Source: Halichoerus grypus
Lineage: Eukaryota; Chordata; Mammalia; Carnivora; Phocidae
Direction: 5' to 3'
Assembly (NCBI RefSeq): GCF_964656455.1
Contig: NC_135714.1
Location: 126,970,131-127,034,130 of the forward strand
DNA: 64,000 nt
Part shown: piece after piece, positions 1-11,500 of the stretch
How the letters are laid out: the number at the start of each line of letters is the position of its first letter
Position numbering within the stretch: position 1 is the stretch's first letter
Program-made: the position numbers and the translations under genes
The notes under the pieces: generated by a model
Databases searched by the model: none
Told to the model about the DNA's origin: nothing
The model's input: only the letters and a program-made list of their open reading frames with translations

Positions 1-1660
1 TATAAAGGCAAGAAATTTAAGACCACCTAGTGATTTTTAATATCACAGGGAAAAGTTTCGTTGATTTTTGGTATCTTTTTCCCTTTAGAAAAATAGATTT
101 AAAATGCTAATAAAGCCCAGTCCAGTCTTCCTTTGAAAATGAAAAATGAAATGGGGGCACAGTCCTCATTTAATGATGGATATATGAAAATGACAGCATC
201 CTAGGGAGCAAGAGCAATGATGCAGATCTTTTAAAATGAGTTTATTAAAGACTTTTTCTTGACATGCTGAAGGCAATGTGTACAGGGAATAATTATAATG
301 CCTACAAGAAGGTAAAAAAGCTAAATTGGTTTGCTGGAATAAGTATTATCTTTTTTTTCTGATGGGGCTCAAATAAATGATTGATTAAATATATGTCAAA
401 TATTGATTTTTGAAAAAAATATACACATTTTTATTTATCAGATGGCTCTTTTTTGAAGAGATTATTTGTGCCTACTGTTCTTGGAAAATTTTATCTTATT
501 TTTTTCCTTCCTAGCTTCACAACTATGCCACTGGTTTCCTCTCACTCTTCAGCCATCTCACATGTTCCCAATACAGAGTATTGTGATGACCCTTATTATA
601 CACAACATGCAGATATCTAGATTGGAGCTTCATTTGTTCTTAGTTCCTTTTTTAATAGTATTATGGACATTGCTAAATAGTCTTTTGGGTAGGGATCTCT
701 GAGATCTGTGCTTGTCTGAGCTTAGGGGCAATCTGTCATGATCTTAAAGATTTTAAAACAAGAAATGATTTGAATTAAATTTCATTTGTCTATCTATAAG
801 TAAATGCCTTCCATGTCCTTAACTTCTATCTGAAAATTTTTCCTTTTAAAACTTGCCTTAAATTTCACAGGACCTAAAAACCCCTTAAGACTAACTGGTA
901 GTTATAGAGTTAAAAAAAAAAAAACAATAAACAACACAATGACAACATAATCACTCTTTAAAAAAAAAAAACAGAGGTTATTGAAAATATTTGGTGTACT
1001 CTCTATGCAAGACTGTAGTCTCACTTGGTCCTATAATATGTGCCACATCTATCCTTGAGTTAGTATATTCAGTTTTAGGTGGTGCCTAACACCGACACAT
1101 GAAGAGGTAGCATTGATGAATGAGCTTGAAATCACACTCCAAAATTAGATGAAGGGCCCTATAAACCCATTTATGCTGGAGGAAACAAGGAATGAGAAGA
1201 AACGACACACCAGGGTTAGCGCATTTGCAATTTGCAAGGGGTGGAGTGGGCAGATCAGGAGAGGGCTGTCAAGTGCTCTCGCATTCCTCCTTTCATAGCA
1301 GATTATTTTGTAGGTTTGAACTTGCATCGTATCAAAGCTTCATTAATTGTTAATTCTACCTGAATAGCTCTCTGCTTGACCCAGGTGTAAGCACATTAGA
1401 GGGGAAATGTGGAAGGGTGTAAAAAGAAGAACATCATTCTTTTAATTTGTATGGGTGTAATAATTACACACTTTGGGGGGAGAATCTGGAGGAATATTAT
1501 TATATTCCTTTGTGAGTGCTTCTCAATTTTCTTACCTCTATAATATGTATACTCTTTTACCTTTGGAAATATCAGCATGCCATCGTTTTCTATCCTTAGC
1601 TTTCCTTTGAGATGCAATTATTGGCAGTTGAGAAAACTTCCACATCAGATTCCAAGTTGA
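1..1660. other. single-copy AT-rich DNA, no gene seen
   Basis: I see no recognisable gene or repeat here beyond short A-runs near 911-922 and 961-971. The open frames are short (60-78 codons), lack any domain-like composition and overlap on opposite strands, so I treat them as chance frames. Confidence 0.6.
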
Positions 1661-1894
1661 AAAAAGTCATTTAAGGGGCGCCTGGGTGGCTCAGTTGTTA
1701 AGCATCTGCCTTTGGCTCAGGTCATGATCCCAGGATCCTGGGATGGAGCCCTGCATCGGGCTCCCTACTCAGTGGGAAGCCTGCTTCTCCCTCTCCCACT
1801 GCCCCCTGCTTGTGCTCCCTCTCTCTCACTGTGTCTCTCTCTGTTAAATAAATAAAATCTTTAAAAAAAAAAAAAAAGAAAAAAGTCATTTAAG
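1661..1894 (+). mobile_element. CAN-SINE (tRNA-Lys-derived), plus, with 15-bp TSD
   Basis: A tRNA-like head (ggcgcctgggtggctcagt) is followed by the arctoid SINE body, a pyrimidine-rich (tctc)n stretch, the 'aaataaataaaatcttt' end and an A-tail. A perfect 15-bp TSD, aaaaagtcatttaag, flanks it at 1661-1675 and 1880-1894. These elements are transcribed by RNA polymerase III from internal A and B boxes and are mobilised in trans by L1. The perfect TSD suggests a fairly young insertion. Confidence 0.95.
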
Positions 1895-2920
1895 TAAGCT
1901 TAACCGATGTAAGTACTCATCTTCACTAATTTTTTTTAAATTAGTTATATCAATAAAAAGGCCCATGTTTAAAATATTATCAATGAATGGTCATACGTTA
2001 GCAAGAGAGATTCTTCCTGGCCTGAGTCCAGGCTTGTCTTTACGAGCGAAAAGAGAACATTTTGTATTCTACCTGCCAGGTGAGAATCTGAGTCATACCT
2101 CCCAAACTGGTGTTTTTGGAGGCAGAGAGCCAAAAAGAAATTTAAAATGTAGCAGTTCTTCCTTCTTAATATAATGCATAAAATATTGACAGAGTGTGTA
2201 ATATGGATGGTTTTTAATTTCAAGTTTTGGTTATAAAGTTCTAATAAACGATCGAGGGGAACACTAGCTAATTTAGAACATAATTCTTGGAGGAGTGTGT
2301 TATGCCCCAGGGCTTTGGCTTTGGAGAGACCTGACAATATTTAGCATTTCTTCATTGAGACTCTTGAGTAGCACAATATGGGTAGCTTTGTGTTAGGATA
2401 TTTCATTTCCTTAAAACATTCCTTCTCTTATTAGCATTCCCAAGCTTTTCTAGTGATTATAGGATGTGACTGGATTAATAAAAGGTTTTCTAGGAGATTG
2501 CTCAATTCATTAATAGAATTTTTATCATCAAAATTAGCATTTAAAATGTATTTTGAAACAATTTAGTGTAATGAGTGTGTTAGACTATGTATTTTTAAAC
2601 TCACATTTTGGTTATGGTTTTGAAATTCAAAACTTCACTTTTTTGAAGTAATGCAATTGGTGATTCTTTTGCTTAAATTATTTCCTACTCTTATCCATGT
2701 TATAATCAAACTTTAACAGTTAAAAATATTCATACTGCTATTCACCATTATTATGGGAATCTCAGATTCTGTAAACTGTATAAATACCTAATTCTTCCTG
2801 TTTTCGTTGTGGTACTACAAATCTCACAAAACTCCAGTTGCAATATGTGTTTTTTTACAAAACCACCAAGCAACTAATTAAATTCTGATACTATCTACCT
2901 AGAGATGGCATCAGATCTCA
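1895..2920. other. single-copy DNA, nothing recognised
   Basis: This stretch is AT-rich. The longest frame (1969-2337, minus, 122 codons) has no recognisable domain. It overlaps an open frame on the other strand, and I do not call it a gene. Confidence 0.5.
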
Positions 2921-2924
2921 CAGG

Positions 2925-3557
2925 TTAAGAGCTCAGTGCATAAGATGCTCCCATCCCCCGCCTTCAGACACAATTGTAACTCCTGGTTGTCACCTGTGCT
3001 CCTGACTAAGGTTTAGGAGGTTTCAAACAACCTCCTCTTTGGGTTTGGTTAGTTTGCTAGAGGGGCTCACAGAACTCAAACAAACATCTTAATTATTAGA
3101 TTGCGATTACTGGTTTATTATAAAAGGATGTAACTCAGGAATAGCCAGATGGAAGAAATGCATAGGCCAAGGTGTGGGGGAAATAGGAGATATTCCATGC
3201 TCTCTCAACAACTCTACGAGTTCACAAATGCGGAAGCTCTCCAAACTCTGTCCTTTTGGTGTTTTATGGAGGCTTCATTATATAGGCATGATTGATTAAA
3301 TCACTGGCCATTGGTGCTTGGACCTCTCTTCTGGGGGAGGCGTTCAGGTAGGGCTAAAAGTTCCAACCCTCTAATCACAAGGTCGGTTTCACTGGCAATC
3401 AGCCCCCATCCCTGGGTGCTTCCTAAAAGTCACTTCATATACAACAAAAGACATCTTTATCATTCTCATCACAGGAAATTCCAAGAGTTTTAGGAGCTAT
3501 GTGTGAGGAACTGGACAAAGACAAAGTATATATTTATTATAAATTACAATATCACAG
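2925..3557. mobile_element. probable ancient solo LTR (endogenous retrovirus class)
   Basis: The block is richer in GC than its surroundings and reads like a widespread mammalian interspersed LTR. It contains a 'gggctcacagaactcaa' segment, a 'ggtttattataaaaggat' segment and a GC-rich centre, and ends in 'caatatcaca', the CA terminus typical of LTRs. No gag, pol or env reading frame lies beside it, so it would be a solo LTR. I recognise the sequence as repetitive from general knowledge but cannot assign the family name. The boundaries and the strand are approximate. Confidence 0.5.
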
Positions 3558-3586
3558 GTACTTTGACTTACAACTATTTACTCTTC

Positions 3587-3816
3587 TTTAAAAACCTTAT
3601 TTCAGGGCACCTGGGTGGCTCAGTTGTTAAGCGTCTGCCTTCGGCTCAGGTCATGATCCCAGAGTCTGGGATCTAGCCCCGCATCGGGCTCCCTGCTCAG
3701 CGGGAAGTCTGCTTCTTCTTCTCCCACTCCCCCTGCTTGTGTTCCTCTCTCACTGTGTCTCTCTCTGTCAAATAAATAAATAAAATCTTTAAAAAAAATT
3801 TAAAAACCTTATTTCA
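3587..3816 (+). mobile_element. CAN-SINE, plus, with 18-bp TSD
   Basis: The SINE body spans about 3605-3798 and has the same head and tail structure as the copy at 1.7 kb. An 18-bp perfect TSD, tttaaaaaccttatttca, lies at 3587-3604 and 3799-3816. Confidence 0.95.
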
Positions 3817-5002
3817 ACTGAAACATCACAGTCCAGTAAGGAAACAAGTTTTGTTTTCCATTGCTTACATCAATGACAGACAATTCTTAGGTTCTGTTCT
3901 GTATTTCTTGCCCTGCTTAAATTATAGGTTCCCTATTGCCTATAGCTTTAGACCAAGAATTAACCTGCTCTTCAAATCTTCTATTACATGACACTACTCT
4001 ATTCTTCCAAACTTAACTCTTATCACTCTTCCACAGGAAACACAGAGCTTCAACAAAACAAACTATTCACTGCCACTGGAGTACCATACATACATCTGTA
4101 CATGCATGCTTCTGTTCTCCATTTCCCCCAGCTTTCATCGTCCTTCCTTTCCCCTTCATATTCTCATCACCTTATTAAGTCCAATTCAAAAAGCATGTTT
4201 TTCCTTATGTATCTCCACATGAATTCTGCTCATAGCTCTCCCCCTCTGCACTTTGGACTTCAGTAGCATTCACTGTTTACCCAATAACATTCACCAGGCA
4301 AATACATGAAACTTTACATGTATCTTTTCTTTTCTTGGAGTATAATAAGCTTTTTCAGGGCAAAAACTCTGTCTTATCTGTCTTATTCACATACCGCACA
4401 CAATAACTGCTCCATGAAATGCACTCATGATTTGCTGAAAAAGAGTGGATGGAAGGGAAGAAAGGGAGGAAGGGCAAGAGGGAGAGGAAAGATAGATAAA
4501 TAAATGATAGATAGATAGAGATTGATTTATCTCTCCTATCATCAGCAGAAATGTAAGTTTTTGAAAGATAAGGACTATACCTTTGTGTGAAAAGAAACCA
4601 TAAATACACATCACAGTACTGTAGGTGCTCAAATACTCACTCATTCAATAATTATCTATTAAGTTCTCCTTTTCTGTCTCCATGAAGGAATTTTTCCTGC
4701 TGTAATCATAGAAAGCTCATCCTTGCTTTTAGTCTTTTTCAGCCTAACATTTTGGAAAATAACATAGTTCCTTCTCACCAGTTTTTGGAAATACCTGTTA
4801 GCTATGTTGTCCATGTCTTTATCTGTATAAAAATGAATGTTTTCTCTCATCTAATATTCTCATGATTAAATAATTTTAATTAAGACTTCAAATTAAAATT
4901 TCCAAAACATCTTCTAAAGATTAAGTATATATCGCATAGCTAGATAGATTATGATTATGGATGAGTCGTAGTTTCAGTAAGAACATGGATAAAGAAGCCT
5001 TC
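3817..5002. other. single-copy DNA with purine-rich/GATA simple repeat and weak L2-like traces
   Basis: A GGAA/GAGA-rich tract runs at about 4450-4490 and passes into ataa/gata repeats at about 4490-4520. Segments near 4345-4435 and 4570-4650 weakly resemble the 3' end of ancient L2 LINEs ('ctgtcttat...' and 'gtaggtgctcaaatactcactcattca'). No gene is supported. Confidence 0.4.
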
Positions 5003-5253
5003 AAAATACCCTTAATCTTTCTTTTTTTTTTAAAAGATTATATTTATTTATTTGACATCGAGAGAGACAGCAAGAGAGGGAAAACAAGCAGGGGGAGAGG
5101 AGGATGGAGAAACAGACTCTCTGCTGAGCAGGGAGCCCGATGCGGGGCTCGATGTGGGGCTCGATCCCAGGACCCTGGGATCATGACCTGAGCCGAAGGC
5201 AGACGCTTAATGACTGAGCCACCCAGGCACCCCAAAATACCCTTAATCTTTCT
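5003..5253 (-). mobile_element. CAN-SINE, minus, with 20-bp TSD
   Basis: The poly-T tail at 5023-5032 is followed by the reverse complement of the SINE body, ending 'gagccacccaggcacccc'. A perfect 20-bp TSD, aaaatacccttaatctttct, lies at 5003-5022 and 5234-5253. A short internal duplication ('ggggctcgat' twice near 5146-5166) distinguishes this copy. Confidence 0.95.
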
Positions 5254-5845
5254 GTGATGATAAATACCTACTCTTTCAGTGCCAGAAAACAGCAATCTAG
5301 ACCATATTTACAAAGGATGTATATTCTTATCTTAGTGGGCTGGTTGTGTGTATTTTCATTCAATCTATTTTTTTTCTTCCTCCACAGCCAATGCACAAGG
5401 AAAATGGAGCATAGATTCATTTTTTTTATTGTTGTTGTTTAATGTCATCTATTATCAAGGAGGTGATGGATTTCCTAGTCAATTCTACCTGTAAAAAATG
5501 GTCAGAGATCAGGTAGATTTCTCTGAAATCTTTTCTACCAAACCTGTATACCATATCAAATCAGTTAGAATATGCTAGAATTAGAATGTAACAATGAGAA
5601 TGTAATAGAAAACTCAAATACAAGTAAGTGGTTTAAACATAATGGTGGCCATGTTGATTAGTTTAGCAGCTCAGTGATGGTTCTTTCCATTTTTCTGCAT
5701 TGTTGTCCTAGCCAGGTTGGCTAGCTCCTCTCCACATTGCTAAAGCGCTAAGCATCACATCCTATTCACCAATGCCAGAGAAAGATAAAGAACAATTTCT
5801 TCCCTTGGCATTAATAAATATATTAAAAGTGAAGAATCTTCTCCC
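5254..5845. other. single-copy DNA, nothing recognised
   Basis: AT-rich sequence with no supported gene or repeat. Confidence 0.5.
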
Positions 5846-5849
5846 CAAA

Positions 5850-5995
5850 ATATTTTCTATTAATTTTGTCTCTTCTCCAGTTAAAACCTGGGACTTATGT
5901 GGGCAGAGATGTTTCTGCTTTGTCCACTGCTATTTCCCCAGGATCTAGAATCTGTCATGTAGTGGGTAAATATTTCTGGAATGAATGGGTGAATG
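5850..5995 (+). mobile_element. ancient L2 LINE 3' end fragment
   Basis: The order 'tccactgctatttccccaggatctagaatctg' (5920-5952), then 'gtagtgggtaaatatttctggaatgaatggg', matches the conserved 3' terminus of L2 elements as I know it. It is an old, diverged fossil with no coding capacity. Confidence 0.55.
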
Positions 5996-6813
5996 TATCC
6001 AGGTCTTATTGCTCCAAACTGGATTGCATGCCCTTTCCCCAAACCAGTCATAGACAAGGAAGATGAAACTCTGTAATTGACTATGGGCCCTTCACAGTTT
6101 CTCTGAGTTAAATGGGGAAGGATAGACGCCAGAGCAAACTGGGGACCTACAACATGAAAAGGGGGCAAATGGCTATTAAGTTGACATGCACATGGTCTGC
6201 TCCAAATATCACAGCTAGCAATTTTGTGTGAGAGCAGAAGTCAGTATTTACAGTAGGTTTTCAGTAAAGTAGGTTAATGAAGAAAGAAGGAAGTATGAGC
6301 TAAATAGTATAGAAGACCAGCCCAAGAAAGAAATGAAGTATTGAATGCCGTAAGGTGACTGAGTCATGCAGCTTGAGATTGCCCAACTGTTCTGTATCTT
6401 TATGTACTATCTACTTAAGGCTTTATACATGCCCAATGTAGTGTTAGCTATTTAATTAAACTTCATGGTAGAACTTTGTTTTGTTTGTCTTGTTTTTCAG
6501 ATATTATCAGAAATAATCATGTCATTAGGAGGTATTATCCAAAGTTACTTGGGGAAATAAACTGTCTCAGATATTTTACTTTTATTATCTACATTAAATT
6601 TTATCTTTCTAGATTTAGGTCAGAACATCCCACTTAAATGTTTAAATCCTGAATCTGCTACCTACTGTATTTATTACAACTTATTATTAGAAACTTTAAT
6701 TTTGGACATATTTGAGCAATTAACCAACAATCTTCGGTTTGATGGCTGAAATGATTAGACTTTTAGCAAACTGTATATCACTGGCCTTGTGGTTTTCTGT
6801 CTTGTAATACATC
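5996..6813. other. single-copy DNA, nothing recognised
   Basis: AT-rich sequence with no supported gene or repeat. Confidence 0.5.
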
Positions 6814-7049
6814 CATCATGAAAGCTTTTTTTTTTTTTTTTAAAGATTTTATTTATTTATTTGAGAGAGAGAATGAGATAGAGAGAGAGAGCATGAGGGG
6901 GGAGGGTCAGAGGGAGAAGCAGACTCCCTGCTGACAGCAGGGAGCCCGATGCGGGACTCGATCCTGGGACTCCAGGATCACGACCTGAGCCGAAGGCAGT
7001 CGCTTAACCAACTGAGCCACCCAGGCGCCCCATCATCATGAAAGCTTTT
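6814..7049 (-). mobile_element. CAN-SINE, minus, with 16-bp TSD
   Basis: The tail (T)n starts at about 6830. The body contains the 'gagagagaatgagatagagag' type of (GA)n region and the 'tcgcttaaccaactgagccacccaggcgcc' head, which belongs to a second SINE subtype also seen at 57.5 kb. The TSD catcatgaaagctttt lies at 6814-6829 and 7034-7049. Confidence 0.95.
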
Positions 7050-7600
7050 ACTAAAGACTTTCCTGTAAAATGATAGGGACTTCAGCAATGTCCAGGTAAA
7101 TTGGTCCATCACAAGCAAACAGATACAGAAAAAAAAAAGAAAAAAAGTATTTCCCCCTTTAAATCTGTAGGTCTGTCTAGAGATTTTTGCTGTGTTTTCA
7201 TGTAAGAAATGCTTTTGATAATCAGCCCTGGAACTCTGCTCATCTTTGCTAAATATGCCTAGATAGAAATTTTCAAAATCTACCTTCTCCTCTTTGAATA
7301 TCAAATCTTTGTCTGTTTTCTATTATCATGTATTTATTTCCTTCTCTAATTTCTCAAAGATTTCAAATTTGATTCAACAGTCTTATTTGGTATTCCTTTA
7401 TAACTTTTGGAAAGATCTCAAACACATTTTGAAGGGCTAATTCTTTTTGCTTTGGACTTTAAGGTCTCTTCATCAATACTTCCCTTCTGACAATCTGAGA
7501 ATTAGTTTCCCTGACAACTAAAATAGTTCTACTTTCATTGCCATATGTATTAACAGGGTTCTATCACTCCAATCTGAAGATTTCTTCCTCGAACATTCAG
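7050..7600. other. single-copy DNA, nothing recognised
   Basis: AT-rich sequence. No gene is supported. Confidence 0.5.
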
Positions 7601-7604
7601 AAAA

Positions 7605-7830
7605 AAATAGATGATTTCCTGTAGTGATACACATGGGCTTTAGAGCATGTCTACCTGGATTGAAGCCCTGGTTCTGCCACTTATTAGCACTGATCTCTTT
7701 GAGTCTGCAGAATGAGACTAATAATTGCATTGATTTCATAGCACTGTGAAAGTTCAATGAGATAATGTCTGAAAGATACTTAGCATAGTACTGGGCACAT
7801 TACAGTTGCTCAAAAATTGTAGCTGAACTG
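7605..7830 (+). mobile_element. MIR SINE, plus
   Basis: The diverged consensus order is preserved: 'gggctttagagcatgtctacctggattgaagccctggttctgccacttattagc', then an 'aatgag..taataattg' core, then 'gtactgggcacattacagttgctcaaaaat'. It is an ancient mammal-wide interspersed repeat, nearly full length. Confidence 0.8.
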
Positions 7831-8524
7831 TCATGTTAAAGAAGATATGGCATTGGAGAGAGGAGAAACAAAGTTTGGGGGGAGGTTTCCAACATATGTC
7901 AGAAATGCAGTGGTGCTAGGAGATTGAGTATTCTGTCTGTGATCAAAGTGTTACTTGCATGTGACATTTCACATTGCTACTTTTGTATATGGCACTTGCT
8001 ATTAGAGTCTATTGCAATAGTTGAAAACTCATGACAAGGGATGACTACAGCAATTTTGAGGGTGTGTAATCCCTAAGAAGCCAGTAAACTTATATGAGCT
8101 TTGACCTTTGCTTCCTGTAAGTGCTTGGGAAGTGTCAGAGTTTGTTTTCTGCTTTTTTTTTTTCCCCTGAGTCTTACCACAGATGCCCTTTGGTGTGTTT
8201 GATATTTCAGGCACTACTCTTTGAGATATTAATTTTTTCTCCTCCCATTTATTCCCTCCCTTTATAAACATGAACTGTGGATCCCAGCCTGTATCTAAAT
8301 GGGCTCTTTCCTTGTTGAGAGCATATTAAGATCCATTGATCTACAGGTCTTCAAGTCATCTGTAGCCCACTGTATTAAGGTGCATGCTGTGTGTTTTGTT
8401 CTCCTGTAGGACGTTGCCCAACTGTGTACTCTGCAGTTTAAACTTGGAAATAGACAGTGAAGTGTTTGTTTAGTTTGAGATTGTGGGTTTGTCAAATTTT
8501 TTAGGAGGAATGGTAAAAATAAAT
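7831..8524. other. single-copy DNA, nothing recognised
   Basis: Short minus-strand frames of 80 and 81 codons (8029-8271 and 8295-8540) have no recognisable features. I do not call them genes. Confidence 0.5.
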
Positions 8525-8965
8525 AATAATTTATATACAAGAATGTTTATTGCAACATTATTTGTAATGGTGAAAAATTGAAAACAGACTAAATGTTTAT
8601 CAACCAGAGAATGGTTAAATAAATTATGGCACATCTATAAGAAGGAATACTAGCTAGACATTAAAATAAATGAGGCAGATTTGTATGTAGTTATATAAAA
8701 ATTTTTCAGTAGCATTGAGTGGATAAAAGCAAATTGAAGAATATTATGTCTATGATTCTGTTCCTGTGTGTGTGTGTGTATGTAAAACCAAAAATGCCTA
8801 GAAGTGTAGCAATTAAACTATTAATAGTGGTACCCTTGGGCAGTGGGGGGGGGGGTAGGGGCATATAAAGAGTGAAACTTTTGTTTTTATTTAACACACT
8901 TCTATTATGTTTGAATGATTTACAGTGAGCATGAAATCCTACAATAATTTAAAAAATAAAACTAA
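8525..8965 (+). mobile_element. old L1M LINE 3' end, plus
   Basis: 'aatgtttattgcaacattatttgtaatgg', the 'aaatgtttatcaaccagagaatggttaaataaatta' segment and the 'tgtttgaatgatttacagtgagcatg' end are hallmarks of the ORF2 end and 3' UTR of old mammalian L1s. A (TG)n stretch and a G11 run sit inside it. It carries no coding capacity. Confidence 0.75.
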
Positions 8966-9477
8966 TCAAGTAAAAGCTGATTTTTTACTTTATCTGTGTT
9001 AATTATCAGTTACTTACTGATTAAAAATTAAAGAGAAAATATTTCACATCTATCTCTCATCCCATCCATAATCCTAGAATATGATGATAAAAATTAATAT
9101 AATGGCACTGGAATTATCTACTCAATTTGATACTAACTTATACTTTACAATACAAGGTTAAAATAGTAACTAAATAATTGAATAACTGATGTTATCAATT
9201 TATATTAAAGAAAATATTTTTTAAAGGAAAATAAGGGGAAAATATTTTCTTACGCTATTTCTATATTTAAATTGTAAAGGGATATTTGTTTGAAGGGAAA
9301 TAGGTCAGAAAGTAATTGTACAAAACAAGGACTCTGTGTATAAGAAGTAAATTGAATATTGGGACAGAGTATGGAAAACCCAGTGCCTGGCATATCACTG
9401 CCAGGATTACAATTTTTTCTATTATTTTAATAAACTTAATTATGGATTGCCTAAGGACAAGGACCACAGGCTATTTT

Positions 9478-9480
<3 letters not shown>
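8966..9480. other. AT-rich single-copy DNA
   Basis: No gene or recognisable repeat seen. Confidence 0.5.

Positions 9481-9530
<50 letters not shown>
9481..9530. repeat. (TG)25 microsatellite
   Basis: Fifty bases of uninterrupted TG. Such a long perfect tract is normally length-polymorphic. A purine-rich GA/GGA tract of about 110 bp follows (9535-9650). Confidence 0.98.
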
Positions 9531-9534
<4 letters not shown>

Positions 9535-9659
9535 AGATAAGGGAAAGAAGAGGGAAAGGAAGACTCAGAGGGAGAAGGAAAAGAGAATGGGAGAAGGAGA
9601 AGGGGAGAGGAAGAGACTGAGAACTAGGGAGAGAGACATCGAGAGAGAATTGTCCTTAC

Positions 9660-10860
9660 CTTTCAGAGTTGACCCTATATTCTGCTGTAAGATTAGAGAA
9701 AGTGAGCTCTCAGAAAACCTAGAACATGAAAAATTATCAAAATTATCAAAATTAAAGATCTGAGACTTCCAGTTTCTGGCCCAGCATGTGAAAAGCTTGG
9801 AAGTTGCCACTCTTTCCTAACAACAAGTAAAAAGCTTAACAAACTAAAAAATCAATAATCCTTCCTAGAATCCATAAGAGGAGTGAGAACACAGGGCAAA
9901 CTGCTGCCCCCTCAAATTGGTGTGACTGATAGGCAAATAAAAAGAATTACAACTTACTAGAGCTGAAACTCACGAGCTGAAGCCTCTCAGGAACCAGTGC
10001 CAGAGTAGAGAGACCTGGACTGTAGTTGATGAACTACTGGAGGTTCAATGTGAACAACTCTGAATGTTAAAAACTCCAGGGGACACAGTCACGATGGTAG
10101 GGAGAGGCCTACCCACTCTTGAGTTCTACCTCCTGGATATATCTACCAGGTTCTCAGAGTAAATATTGGAGATAAATCCCCTTGCACTTCTGGCAGGGAG
10201 CAGAGAAAGGAGCCATTTTGAAATATACCAGAGAATTATGTTCTTAATAAGGTCTGTCCCCAGGAGAAACTAGTTAATGAGAACTTAACATGATAGAGTT
10301 TTATCAGAGCCTAATTAACCTGGCGGAAGAGAAATACTCAACTCCTGTTGACTCTAGTTTCCATGTGAAGGAAAGGAAATACCCAACTCTAGCCCCCTCT
10401 AACTTTCCATGTGGGAGAAAGGAAATATCCAGCTCCACCCAAGCCTAGCCATCTTTTCCCATCTAAGAGGAATGAGAAGATGGGGTGATTAAGATGCACA
10501 TGTGAACTTCACAGCCCAGAAGCACTGGCTCACTAAAAGACTGAAACTTAGTCATAGGTGTAGAAAATACTTCTCTTCCACCCATACCCTACCACCACAT
10601 TATTAAAGAACTGTTTATATCAGTTATTTTGCCCAATATATTATGCCCAGCTATCAACAAAAAAATTACAAGATATACTAAAAAGCAAAAAAACACAGTT
10701 GGAAGAGAAAGAGCAAACATCAGAACTGGACTCACATATGGCAAAGATCTTGGAATTACGAGACGATGAATTTAAAATATTTATGATTAATACACCAAGA
10801 GTTCTAATGGGTAAAGTAGACAGCATTTAAGAATAGAAGCGTAATATAAGCATAGAGATG
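9660..10860 (+). mobile_element. old L1M 5' UTR plus start of ORF1, plus strand
   Basis: The stretch around 10,560-10,850 ('ctgtttatatcagttattttgcccaat', 'caacaaaaaaattacaagatatactaaaaagca', 'gaatttaaaatatttatgattaatac') matches the 5' UTR and ORF1 start region of ancient mammalian L1M elements. The upstream 900 bp has the composition and order expected of the same 5' UTR. The ORF1 part is decayed and stops abruptly near 10,860, where an opposite-strand L1 fragment begins. The left boundary is approximate. Confidence 0.6.
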
Positions 10861-10861
10861 T

Positions 10862-11211
10862 AACATCTCTTCCATTTCTGATTTTATTTGAGTTCCTTCT
10901 CTTTTATTTTTTAAGTCTAGCTAAACTCTTGTCAATTTTATTTATCTTTTCAAAGAACCAGCTCTTAGTTTCATTGATCTGTATTCTTTTTAGTCTCTAT
11001 TTAATTTATTTCTGCTGTAATCTTTGTTATTTTCTTTCTTCTACTAATTTTTATGGGCTTTGTTTGTTCTTCTTTTTCAAGTCCTTGAGGTTTAAAGTTA
11101 GGTTGTTTGAGACTTTTCTCTATTCTTGAGGTAGGCATTTATTGCTATGAACTTTCCTCTTACAACTGCTTTTGCTGCATTCCACAAATTTTGGTGCACT
11201 ATATTTCCACT
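10862..11211 (-). mobile_element. old L1 ORF2 fragment, minus
   Basis: The sequence corresponds to the segment between the endonuclease and reverse transcriptase domains of ORF2, read on the minus strand. 'aaagaaccagctcttagtttcattgatctg' is the equivalent of 34,195-34,225 in L1-B. It is diverged and non-coding now. It abuts the plus-strand L1M 5' fragment head to head. Confidence 0.75.
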
Positions 11212-11280
11212 AAGTTATTTATTTATTTATTTATTTTAATTTTTTATTGTTATGTTAATCCCCATACAAGTTATTTATTT
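11212..11280 (-). mobile_element. 43-bp micro-insertion of an L1 3' tail with 13-bp TSD
   Basis: The 43 bp at 11,225-11,267 match the last bases of the young carnivore L1 3' end in minus orientation ('attgttatgttaatccccatac' with an A-rich tail, compare 12,946-12,967). They are bracketed by 13-bp direct repeats, aagttatttattt, at 11,212-11,224 and 11,268-11,280. This is what a target-primed insertion with extreme 5' truncation would leave. Confidence 0.75.
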
Positions 11281-11455
11281 TTAATTGGAGAGAAGATAAT
11301 GGAAAAGTGTCTTTAATTATATAGCCTTAAAGAGTTGGAGAGATAGAAGGAAGCTTTTGGGTCTTCAAATCCAAATTTCCATTCCTATAAAAAATGCTTC
11401 TATAATCTTTTTAATCATCACATTTATATTTAAGCGTTTTCTGCAGCAGGGAATT
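11281..11455. other. short single-copy spacer
   Basis: No gene or repeat recognised between the micro-insertion and the A-rich tail of L1-E. Confidence 0.4.
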
Positions 11456-11500
11456 CATTCCTTTATTTTTATTTTTTATTTTTTATTCCTTTATTTTTAG
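11456..11500 (-). repeat. A-rich tail (T-rich on plus) ending the L1-E transduced segment
   Basis: A run of (TTTTTA)n-like repeats read on plus. Read on minus it follows the shared flank of L1-E and contains several AATAAA motifs, as expected for a degenerated poly(A) tail. Confidence 0.5.

Noticed and set aside
1676..1700. tRNA-like sequences at the SINE heads as tRNA genes
   Set aside because: They are tRNA-Lys-derived SINE promoters without a complete cloverleaf, and each is followed by a SINE body and A-tail.
1969..2337. 122-codon minus-strand frame as a possible host exon
   Set aside because: No recognisable domain, no convincing splice sites tied to it and no second exon. It is too short to support alone.
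4659..4850. Possible small host gene frame (63 codons)
   Set aside because: Length and composition are those expected by chance in AT-rich DNA.
9540..9655. GA-rich stretch after the (TG)25 repeat as a regulatory element
   Set aside because: It looks like ordinary purine-rich simple sequence. Nothing else supports function.
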